DNA of 64,000 bases from Orientallactaga sibirica (Eukaryota > Chordata > Mammalia > Rodentia > Dipodidae). The position numbers and the translations under genes are program-made. Shown here piece by piece: positions 55,665 to 64,000 of the stretch. Below the pieces are notes generated by a model. It had not been told where the DNA came from. It saw only the letters and a program-made list of their open reading frames with translations, and did no database searches. The stretch spans positions 1,798,001 to 1,862,000 of the forward strand of contig JAEOAD010000055.1 of NCBI GenBank assembly GCA_036365145.1. Reading direction: 5' to 3'. How positions within the stretch are numbered: position 1 is the first letter of the stretch; each line of letters begins with the position of its first letter.

Positions 55665-55802
55665 TTGGCGTGGAGACGCCTTTAATCCCAGCAGAGGGAG
55701 AGAGAGAGGAGGAGGAAGCTGAGAGGCGAGGCCACCCTGAGACTCAGCTGTTAATTCCAGGTCAGCCTGGACCAGAGTGAGACCCTACTGCAAAAAAAAA
55801 AA
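55665..55802 (+). repeat. B1 SINE, rearranged
   Basis: The start is cut to 'ggcgtggagacgcctttaatcccagc' and a purine-rich insert replaces part of the left half. Confidence 0.72.
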
Positions 55803-55892
55803 CCAAAAAAAATACATATAATTTTAATTAGCTAACATCTGGCTAGGTTTCCATGTGGACTTGGTGTTTTGTTTTTTGGGTTTTTTTGGAAC

Positions 55893-56043
55893 CAGTGTTT
55901 TTTGGTTTTTCAAGGTAGGGTTTCACTCTATCTGAGGCCTGACCTCCAATTCACTATGTAGTCTCAGGGTCTTTTCAAACTCAAAAAAAAACATATAATT
56001 TTAATTAGTAACTGGGATTAAAGGTGTTTTCCATGCCCAGCTT
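55893..56043 (-). repeat. B1 SINE with foreign insert
   Basis: The middle is replaced at 55983-56009 by a block identical to the sequence at about 55804-55831, next to the previous B1. Confidence 0.72.
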
Positions 56044-56089
56044 CATAGCATCTTTTTTCTTTTTTCTTTTTTTCTTTTTTTTTTTTTTT

Positions 56090-56234
56090 TGTTTTTCAAG
56101 TTAAGGTCTCACTCTAGCCCAGGCTGACCTGGAATTCAATCTGTAGTCTCAAGGTGGCCTCAAACTCACAGTAATCCTCCTACCTCTGCCTCCGGAGTAC
56201 TGGGATTAAAGGCATGTGCCACCACACCCAGCTG
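56090..56234 (-). repeat. B1 SINE
   Basis: Near consensus. Confidence 0.9.
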
Positions 56235-56334
56235 CATCTTTAGTTTTGATTAACCCTCTTGCACTTCCTCCTCCATCCCTCTCTCCTGACTTCACTTAGA
56301 CCATGCCACCCCAGTATTCCAAAGCTCCTCTACC

Positions 56335-56490
56335 TTTTTTTTTTTTTTTTTTCGAGGTAGGGTCTCACTCTAGCCCAGGCTGACCTGGAATTAACTATGT
56401 AGTCTCCGGGTGGCCTCGAACTCATGGCGATCCTCCTACCTCTGCCTCCCAAGTGCTGGGATTAAAGGCGTGCGCCACCACGCCCGGCTA
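56335..56490 (-). repeat. B1 SINE, young
   Basis: Very close to consensus; 'agctcctctac' occurs on both sides. Confidence 0.93.
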
Positions 56491-56571
56491 GCTCCTCTAC
56501 TTATATATCTACTATCCCAGCCCTTTAGTTCCCCTCTCTGCCTTCCATCATAACTCCCTTCTAGATCCCTG

Positions 56572-56898
56572 GGTGTTGCAGTCAGGTTTGCATCGCTGGT
56601 GGAAAACACCCGACCAAGAGCAGCTTGTGGGAAAAAACGGTTTATTTTGGCTTACAGACTGGAGGGGAAGTTCCATAATGGCTGGGGGAAATGATGGCAT
56701 GAGCAGAGGGTGGACATCACCTCCTGGCCAACATCAGATGTACAACAGCAGCAGGAGAGTGTGCCAAACACTGGCAAGAGGAAGCTGGCTATAACACCCA
56801 TAAGCCTGCTTCAACAATACACTGCCTCTAGGAGGCTTTAATTCCCAAATTGCCATCACGGCATTCAGAACACCTAAGTTTATCAAACCACCACACTG
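56572..56898 (-). repeat. MaLR-like LTR or related repeat
   Basis: 'acggtttattttggcttacag' and '...tttatcaaaccaccacac' are complements of the start and polyadenylation region of the same group. Confidence 0.5.
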
Positions 56899-57217
56899 GG
56901 ATAATGAGCTATTTAAAATTATTTTGTATTTGTAGACTGCATATTAATGATTCATTGTTATTGTACAGTTAAAATGCAAATGTTTTACATCTCAGAGCAG
57001 CAAGCTGGTCACGTGTTCTCTTGTCCTTTTCCCTCATTAACTCATCTGCTTTCTTTTGGCTACATTTTCTACATTCTGCCTTATACAGAAGAAATTTACT
57101 CATTTACCAAAAAAATCTGATATATCCAAGGTAATTCTATTTATTGTATTGTATTTATTTTATTGTTAGAAATTTACAAAGGAATTATAATATAAACTAT
57201 AATTAAGTCTATAACGT
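56899..57217. other. Intergenic stretch, nothing recognised
   Basis: AT-rich, non-coding. Confidence 0.4.
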
Positions 57218-57218
57218 G

Positions 57219-57410
57219 GGGCTGGAGAGATGGCTCAATGGTTGATATGCTTGCCTGTAAAGGCTAAGGACCTGGGTTTGATTCCCCAGTACCCACATAA
57301 GGCTAGATGCACAAGGTGACACATGCATCTGGAGTTTGTTTGCAGGGGCTAAAGGCCCTGACATGCCCATTCTCTCTCTCTAATAAATAAATAAATAAAA
57401 TAAATGCATT
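57219..57410 (+). repeat. DIP-type SINE I
   Basis: Short CT section; a (TA)n run follows at 57411-57428. Confidence 0.86.
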
Positions 57411-57643
57411 TATATATATATATATATAGTCATATAATTTAAAATCATGCTTATATAATGTACAGGGTTGGGAAGTAGGCAGAGAGGAGATAAGGTTCTT
57501 TTCAGATAAACCCTGAAATAAGTGGGCAGGATATTCTAAGACAATTGAAAGAAAGGAGATTCATACAGAGATGTGTAAAAGTAAATTTCATTGGTATCTC
57601 TCCCCTTATTATTTTCTCTTCATCCAAGGCTTTTCAAAAAAAA

Positions 57644-57777
57644 TTCCTTCCTTCCTTCCTTCCTTCCTTCCTTCCTTCCTTCCTTCCTTCCTTCCTTCCT
57701 TCCTTCCTTCCTTCCTCCTTCCTTCCTTCCTTCCTTCCTTCTTTCTCTCTCTCTTTCTCTCTCTCTTTCTTTCTTTC

Positions 57778-57809
<32 letters not shown>

Positions 57810-57811
57810 TC
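57644..57811. repeat. Compound (TTCC)n-(TTTC)n microsatellite
   Basis: About 24 TTCC units then TCTC/TTTC units, ending against the next SINE. Confidence 0.95.
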
Positions 57812-57995
57812 AGATAGAGAAATAAGCACAGAGAAAGAGAGAGACAGAGAGAGAATGAGCATGCCAGCCCTCCAGCCACCACAAACAAACTCCAGACGCA
57901 TGCACCACCTTGTGCATCTGGCTTACGTGGGTCCTGGAGAATTGAACCTAGGTCCTTTGGCTTTGCTAACTGCTAAGCCATTTCTCTAGCTCCAT
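57812..57995 (-). repeat. DIP-type SINE I
   Basis: Its CT-rich tail is continuous with the microsatellite. Confidence 0.86.
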
Positions 57996-58312
57996 CCAAG
58001 GCTTTTTCCTACCATATGCTCCTCCCTATTCCCTACCCAAATGAACATGAGCTTCACAAAGACAAGGGTTTTTAATGTGTTCTGTTCATTGTTGCATCCA
58101 GTATTGGTAATGCCTGGCACATTAAAGATATTCACCAAGTGTTATTGTCAAATGAATAAACATATGAATGAAATGATAACTTCCTCTAAGGATTGGTGTC
58201 TGGGGGCTTCTGTCAATTAGCTTTCCTTCCCTCACCACAAACCTGGCCAACAATTTGTTATCAAACAAAGTCTTACAGTTTGAAATTTTAATTGGTGTCC
58301 TTAAAATTGTAA

Positions 58313-58434
58313 GTGAGCCAGAGCAGTACAGTGTAGCTATAGTCTAACAACTTGAGAGGTTGAGGCAGAAGGAAAATGAGGCGAAGACCAATTGAAGCGA
58401 GGCAGCAAGACCTTACTTCAAAGACAAAATTGTA
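58313..58434 (+). repeat. Old B1-like SINE
   Basis: 'gagccagagcagtacagtg' ... 'gaggttgaggcag' ... 'gcaagaccttacttc'. Confidence 0.55.
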
Positions 58435-58435
58435 A

Positions 58436-58672
58436 GGCTGTAGAGGTGGCTTAGTAGTTAAGGCACCTGCCTGCAAAGCCTAAGAACACCCATTCGAATC
58501 TTCAGGTCCCATGTTTAGTCAGACACAAAAGTGACGCTAGCACGCAGAGTTGCACATGTGCACAAGGGGACACATGCATCTGGAGTTCGTTCACAGCAGC
58601 TGAGAGGCTGCTGGCATGCCCAGTCTCTCTCTGTCTCTCCCTCTCTCTCTCAAATTAAAAATAAAATAAAAT
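58436..58672 (+). repeat. DIP-type SINE III
   Basis: 'agacacaaaagtgacgctagc'; flanked by 'aaaattgta'. Confidence 0.87.
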
Positions 58673-58679
58673 AAAATTG

Positions 58680-58875
58680 TAGCTGGGCATGGTGGCACAC
58701 GGGTTTAATCCCAACCCTTGGGAGGCAGAGGTAAGAGGATCACTGTGAGTTCAAGGCCACCCTGAGACTACATAGTGAATTCCAGGTCAGCCTGGGCTAA
58801 AGTGAAACACTACCTTGAAAAACCAAAAATAAATAAAGCAAAATAAAATAAAGTAAAATAAAATAAAATAAAATT
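58680..58875 (+). repeat. B1 SINE with (AAAAT)n tail
   Basis: 'gctgggcatggtggcacacg' to 'accttgaaaaacc', then AAAAT units. Confidence 0.88.
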
Positions 58876-59232
58876 GTGAGGTTACATATGAACTGCACAT
58901 CATAGGTTTTGCAGCTTTTTTTTTTTTTAAGTTTAGACCAGAATAGCATTTTTTACTTTTATATGTGGTTGCAGGCATTTAACAAACTCTGTTAGGTTAA
59001 ATGCTGAAGTAATTGAACAGAAGCTTACTGACCATACATGGCAATGAATGCAGTCTTTGCAAAAATAGTTTGAAAACGTCACTGAATGAACAGATGGCTA
59101 TAGCTCTCAACAGCTAACAACACAGCAAACTCAGGGAAAGGGAAAAATCTAATCTCCAAAGTTACTGCATTATAATATTCAAATACTCAGTTTTCAATAA
59201 CAGTTTCAAGGCATAAAAAATATCTTGGCTTG
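58876..59232. other. Intergenic stretch, nothing recognised
   Basis: AT-rich, non-coding. Confidence 0.4.
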
Positions 59233-59233
59233 G

Positions 59234-59430
59234 GCTGGAGAGATGGCTTAGCGATTAAGGCATTTGCCTGTGAAGCCTAAGGAACCACGTTCAACTGTCC
59301 AGATCCCACATAAACCAGATGCACAGTGATGCCAGCGCACAAGTTACACATGTGTGATTGCAGTGGCTAGAGGCCTTGGCATATGAATTCTCTCTCTCTC
59401 ACACACACACATGCATTCTCTCTTGCATAA
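59234..59430 (+). repeat. DIP-type SINE III, internally deleted
   Basis: 'agatgcacagtgatgccagcgc'; CA run after the CT stretch. Confidence 0.82.
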
Positions 59431-59442
59431 AAAAAATTGTGA

Positions 59443-59610
59443 AGCTGGGCGTGGTGGCGCATGCTTTTAATCCCAGCACTCCGGAGGCAGAGGTAGGAGG
59501 ATCGCCATGTGTTCGAGGCTACCCTGAGACTACATAGTGAATTCTAGGTTAGCCTGGGCTAGAGTGAGACCCTGCCTCGAAAAAACAAAATAAATAAATA
59601 AATAAAATAA
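59443..59610 (+). repeat. B1 SINE
   Basis: Near consensus; tail (AAAT)n. Confidence 0.9.
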
Positions 59611-59612
59611 AG

Positions 59613-59972
59613 TCATGGTTTAAATGTGAACTATCCCCCTACAGGCTTGTGTGTCTGGACACTTGGTACTCAGCTTTTGGAGCTATTTTGGTCATGGGGC
59701 CTTGCTGGCTGATGTAGGTACACAGAGGCAAGCCTTGAGGATGATGGGGTGGCCCTGGTTTTGGCCCAAGGCCTCTACTTGCTGGTCAACATCATGTAAT
59801 ACACAGCAGCTTCCTGCTCCTGCCACCATAAACTCCACCTTGCCTTCCCCACCATGACAGACGATATCCTCTCAAACTGTGAGCCAAACATAAATTCTTC
59901 CTAATCTTAAGTTGTTTCTGTCAGGTATTTGGTTACAGATATTAATGAGAAAAGTAACTGACACAGAAAATT
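59613..59972 (+). repeat. MaLR-like LTR
   Basis: 'catggtttaaatgtgaactatcc' ... 'ccaaacataaattcttcctaatc' ... 'ggttacagatattaatgag'; usual order of start, poly(A) region and end. Confidence 0.52.
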
Positions 59973-60240
59973 AGTACCAAGAAGTAAGATAATTGCTGTG
60001 ATCAGCCTGAGCAGGAGGTGTGTAGGCCTTCAGACCGGACTTCTAGGAAGACTGTGGAAGAGATTGGAGCTGTGGGCTAGAGTGCTAATAAGCTTGGAAG
60101 GTCAGAATATTGATAGGATTGTAAGCACTGAAGGGAATAAGGACTCTGTCAAGTTAGAGGTCATTCATGGCGCATTCTAGCAGACAGTCTGCCTGTGTCC
60201 TGAAAATTTGAGTGAGACTGAATTCAAAAGAAATGGACTA

Positions 60241-60358
60241 GGGCTGGGGAAATGGTTTAGCAGTTAAGGCATTTGCCTGCAAAGCCTGAGGACCCCGGTT
60301 ACATTCCTCAGGACCCTCGTAAGGCAGATGCACAAGGGGGCACATGTGTCTGGAGTTT
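60241..60358 (+). repeat. DIP-type SINE I, 3' part lost
   Basis: Breaks off after 'atctggagttta'-like sequence into the next microsatellite. Confidence 0.83.
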
Positions 60359-60415
60359 ACATGTAATGTAATGTAATGTAATGTAATGTAATGTAATGTA
60401 ATGTAACATGTAATG
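60356..60415. repeat. (ATGTA)n microsatellite
   Basis: About 9 units of 'atgta' bounded by 'acatgtaatg' at both ends. Confidence 0.93.
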
Positions 60416-60580
60416 CGCAGCAGTCACATGCTCTTGCCACTGTGAACTCTCTGGTACCTTCCTTGCTGTGATGAATCCGACTCTGTCAAACCATGAGCCA
60501 AAGTAAAACTTTCTCCCTGAAGTTACTTCTATTAAATACTTTGTCACAATAAGGAGAAAAGTAACCGATACAAAGACACA
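60416..60580 (+). repeat. MaLR-like LTR 3' remnant
   Basis: 'aaaccatgagccaaagtaaaac...tttgtcacaataaggagaaaagtaacc'. Confidence 0.5.
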
Positions 60581-60613
60581 GAAAAGTTTGATACATTCAA
60601 AAAACAAAGTAAC

Positions 60614-60840
60614 TGGGCTGGAGGGATGGCTTAGTGGTTAAGGTGTTTGCCTGCAATACCTAATGACTGGGTTTCAATTCCCCAGTACCCACATAAAACC
60701 AGATGCACAAAGTGGTGCATGCATCTGGAGTTCATTTGCAGTGACTACATGGCCTGGCGTGCCCATTCTCCCTCTCCCTCTCTTTCTTTTCTTTCTGCAT
60801 CTCTCTACTTGCAAATAAATAAATAAATAATTTAAAAAGT
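60614..60840 (+). repeat. DIP-type SINE I
   Basis: 'aaagtaact' at both sides. Confidence 0.9.
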
Positions 60841-60908
60841 AACTTAAAAACTGTCCCTGAATCCAGGCATTGAATTTATTAGACTAATGCTTTTTTAAAA
60901 AATTGTTT

Positions 60909-61062
60909 CAGTCAGGTATGATGGTGCATGCTTCTAATCTCAGCACTTGGGAGGCAGAGGTAGGAGGATCACCCTGAGTTCAAGACCACCCTGAGACTAC
61001 ATAGTGAATCCAGGTCAGCTTAGGCTAGAGCAAGACCCTACCTCAATTTAAAAAAAAAATTG
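60909..61062 (+). repeat. B1 SINE
   Basis: 'gtcaggtatgatggtgcatgc'; 'aaattgtttcag' at both sides. Confidence 0.9.
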
Positions 61063-61065
61063 TTT

Positions 61066-61302
61066 CAGGGCTGGAGAGATGGCTTAGTGGTTAAGGTGTT
61101 TGCCTACGAAGCCCAAGGACTCATGTTCAACTCCCCAGATCCCACATAAGCCAGACACACAAGGTGATGCATACACAAGGTGGAGCACACATCTGGAGTT
61201 CAATTACAGTGGCTATGCCAATTTTCTGTGTATGTGTGTGTGTCTTTCTCTCTGTTTCTCTCTCTAAAAAAAAAAATAATAAATAATAATAAAAAAATAA
61301 AA
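61066..61302 (+). repeat. DIP-type SINE I
   Basis: The 'cacaaggtg' block is repeated within the body. Confidence 0.86.
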
Positions 61303-61311
61303 GGCCAGTCT

Positions 61312-61548
61312 GGGGCTAGAGAGATGGCTTAGCAGTTAAGGTGCTTGCCTACAAAGCCAAAGGACCCAGATTCAACTCCCCAGGACCCATGTAAGCCAGA
61401 TGCACAAGGGGGCACACACATCTGGAGTTCATTTGCAGTAGCTAGAGGCCCTGGCGCACCCATTCTTGCTCTCTCTCTTTCTACCTATTTCTGTATCTCT
61501 CTCAAGTAACTAAATAAAAATAAATAAATAAATAAAATTTTTTTTTTA
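61312..61548 (+). repeat. DIP-type SINE I
   Basis: 'aaaaggcca' at both sides. Confidence 0.9.
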
Positions 61549-61609
61549 AAAAAAAGGCCAACCTGTTGGGCTTGCCTCAAGAAAAATTGCTTCAAATAGG
61601 CTCAAAAAA

Positions 61610-62360
61610 TAACAGGAAACCATGGACAAATGTTGATGGGCCCAATATAGTGCAGATCTTGTGCAAGTAATGACAGTAGCTTTGAGGTCTTGAATGTAAC
61701 AGTCACTTCATGTCCAGAAGACAGCATTCCAGAGCATGTCTCTGCATCCCGTGGCTCTCACATTCTCTCCACCCTCCTTCTGCAATGTTCCCTAAGTCTT
61801 GGAGGGTGTGACACATACATCTCATTTAGTGCTGAGCACTCAATAGTCATTTATGCTCAGCACTTTGACAAGTTTTAAGTCTCCCCAGCAGTCACCACCC
61901 ACTTCAAAAAGAAGCTTTTCTGATTAAAGGTGAGAAGTCAGCACTAATTTATGGGCATAAGCATAAATACATCAAGAGCAATATGAGGGCCACAACATAT
62001 CCACTTAGCAAAGCCACAGCAGCAGCTCTCCTCTTAGAGCCTATGATCTTCCCAGCCATAGGCTTTTGACTGTGTTTTCAATACCAGGCATGAACTCCCT
62101 CCTGTGAAGCAGGACTCCCAAACAGCCATGCCGCTATTGCACCAGTGGACACCTCTTGCCCGCTGGTTGGTTGTTGTGGTTGTCAGGGTCCAGTTTCCAA
62201 CATCTTCTTCCCCAGCAGCTTGCATAGCACTTTCTAGTATATGACAAGCTCGCCAGTAGGGAGAAAGCTTCCAGATCAGCTCCCACTTGATTTCTCAGTG
62301 TCCTACAAGCAAAGCATGTGGTGTCTTCAGCAATGGAGTCCTGTGGCCGTAGTATTTAAC
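61610..62360 (-). repeat. L1 3'-end-like remnant
   Basis: Parallels 54200-55640 closely in phrase order, so it is the same family and subtype. Confidence 0.52.
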
Positions 62361-62523
62361 CTTCTTATTAGATTCCTGTTTAATTGGTCCATAGTGAGGT
62401 CTGGTTATCCATGTTTTTTTTTAAAGCTCTTTTAGACAATTGGCCGCCACTTATTTGGGTGTAAATATAGATATGTGATTGCAAGGTCAGAGGATAAGCA
62501 TGTCTGTGCTCATAGTGATCAAT

Positions 62524-62931
62524 TGTTGGGCCCTAAGAGGCCCTGGGCGCGAGGCCCAGTGGAACTTCCTGAGCCTGGCTAGAGTTTGGCCACCTGTCTT
62601 TGGCCTATTACTCCCGCTTAGAAGTGACTCAGCAAGACCTAAGCCAAAACTGCCTCCGCCCAGCTACTGCTAACATGGTGAAATACTATTGGCCCCTACA
62701 CCTTTATCCCATCCTGAGACCCCACCCTCTTTCTCAATGCTATATAAACACCTTCCTGCTACAATAAAACGAGATCCTGCTTCGACAAGACTCCCGACCC
62801 AGTGTGTTTTTCTCTCCGGTGCCTTGGAGGAGGGGGTTCTGGGTCGTCGACACTCACCATCCCGCTCAGCCCCAAGGAGGGACTGGCTGGACCGGCTCCT
62901 TCTTCAGCCCTACCTGACGGAGGACCCAGCA
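62524..62931 (+). mobile_element. Solo LTR, class II type
   Basis: TG to CA, 408 bp, with a perfect 6-bp target duplication 'atcaat' at 62518-62523 and 62932-62937. It has a TATA box (62741-62747) and AATAAA (62763-62768), giving a plus orientation. It is not similar by eye to the LTRs of the 42-50 kb provirus. Confidence 0.88.
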
Positions 62932-62989
62932 ATCAATTGTCTCCCAAAGTAGTTGTATCAATGTATAATCTCAATTGCAATGTATATGA

Positions 62990-63069
62990 GTTCTCTTTTC
63001 TTAACAATATCTTAAAACCATTTGTTGCTTCCATAAATATAGACAGTATACTATGATCATAATCCCCTC
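62990..63069 (-). repeat. L1 3'-end fragment
   Basis: 'tatagacagtatactatgatcataatcccc' is the family's terminal phrase; the next LTR cuts it short. Confidence 0.45.
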
Positions 63070-63430
63070 TGTTGCAGACAGCTTCAGGTTCGCTGAGATG
63101 AACTTCCAGACCAGGCACAGTTATGGAGGAAGGGATATTATTTATTGAAGCTTACAGATCCAGGGGAAGTTCCATAACGGCAGAAGTAGCGGCCTGCTCT
63201 CACAAGGCCAGGCAGAGAGAACAAACCAACCAGCCACCACAGCACACAGAGCAAAACTAAAAAACTGCCCAAAAGGTCACACAGCACACTTCAGGAACTC
63301 CTGCTAGGCACATTTGCATATCTTTACAATGGAATCTTCACCACACCTTAAGATTAGTGTCTCTCAAGGTGATTGCAGATACAAACTATAAAATAATAAA
63401 ACACTGAAATATTTGGGGACAAATTTTTAA
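63070..63430 (-). mobile_element. LTR (ERVL/MaLR-like)
   Basis: Complement of the 29233-29586 LTR along most of its length, for example 'gcttcaataaata' and 'ggtctggaagttcatctcagc'. Left end TGTTGCAGACAG; the right end is unclear. Confidence 0.6.
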
Positions 63431-64000
63431 TCTTTATTTTTCAATAGATTTTAACTTTCACACATTGTAAATTGTACTCAGTCCAATTTCAAAAAGTCTT
63501 GATCAACTTAAGATAGTGAGTCCTGTAAAATCAAACAAGTTAAATACTTTCAACATGTAAAGGCACAGAGTAAACATTTTTAACTGGTAAAAAGCAAAGA
63601 GAGACTAGAATAATGCAAACTCAACTATCATTAGCAGTCATCAATGCAGTTCAAGTTCAATATAACCAGAGATGGATAGTCTCAGGTTTTCCAATTCTGC
63701 CCCTCCAGCTGGGCAGCCAGGAAAACTTTCATCCCATGCCAATACTGCACTCCATGGTAGCCCTTTTGCACAGTCCTGGTATATCCAAAACATCTTCAGG
63801 TCTCCATGCAAACCACAGTCTATCTTCCAAAAGGCTCTTCCAGCCTATTCCTCAGGGACTTCAACCGTGTGCAACTCATGACCATTCCATGCATTTTTCA
63901 TGCTTCCAAAACTAATACCAGGTGTGCAGGACACAGCCATATTCTTAAAGGGACAAAATATAAGCCTTGAAAAGCAGGTTCCTTCTCCAGTCAACTCTTT
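63431..64000. other. Right end of window, unassigned
   Basis: 63600-63930 has a pyrimidine-rich, LTR- or L1-like texture I cannot name. No exon of a neighbouring gene seen. Confidence 0.35.

Noticed and set aside
57545..57989. Open frames of repeated FLPS or KEGR units
   Set aside because: Translations of the TTCC/TTTC microsatellite.
63440..64000. Exon of the next gene upstream of PGM2L1 (KCNE3 in other mammals)
   Set aside because: No KCNE3-like reading seen; frames there lack likeness to any protein I know.

Overview
The window is mammalian nuclear DNA from a rodent, most likely a dipodoid (jerboa or birch mouse). It is AT-rich, intron-like and packed with SINEs. Two families dominate. 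One is a 7SL-derived B1 relative of about 150 bp with the 'ccaccctgagactacatagtgaattccagg' type of body. The other is a tRNA-derived SINE of about 200-230 bp with A box 'tggcttagcgg', B box 'ggttcgattcc', a CT-rich stretch and a (TAAA)n tail. It fits the B2 superfamily and probably the DIP element of Dipodoidea. The species call is inference from repeat type. SINE boundaries below are by eye, good to about 5-15 bp. DIP types used here: I, the common form; II, 'ccagatgcaaagtgac...cacaaggggg' body, often with a doubled B-box block; III, 'agacgcaaaagtgatgc' body.

Only one host coding exon is recognisable: exon 1 of PGM2L1 (glucose-1,6-bisphosphate synthase) on the minus strand at 20742-20852. 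It encodes 37 codons followed by a good splice donor. A CpG island with CCAAT, Sp1-like and ZNF143-like sites lies just upstream (about 20.9-21.7 kb). So 1-20741 is intron 1 of PGM2L1, and 21.7-64 kb is the region upstream of the gene. No later PGM2L1 exon was seen.

The upstream region holds a decayed class II (betaretrovirus-like) endogenous provirus on the minus strand at 42427-49850. It has paired LTRs, a 6-bp target duplication, a tRNA-Lys3-type primer binding site, remnants of pro, RT, RNase H and integrase, and an env of the gammaretrovirus/type D kind. Gag is missing. SINEs have inserted into pol. The 3' LTR, part of env and about 2 kb of host flank were later tandemly duplicated (37.2-40.45 kb and 40.46-45.0 kb). 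The two copies are far more alike than the provirus's own two LTRs. Copy 1 carries deletions that fuse integrase to env TM sequence and remove the env stop.

Other mobile elements include a clean solo class II LTR at 62524-62931, a solo LTR inside a SINE at 29233-29586 with an inverted relative at 63070-63430, several MaLR-like LTR remnants, and repeated non-coding segments read as L1 3' ends. One of these (22323-23268) has a 21-bp target duplication. Microsatellites are common. There is no sign of a prokaryotic-type gene system, CRISPR array or functional tRNA/rRNA gene.
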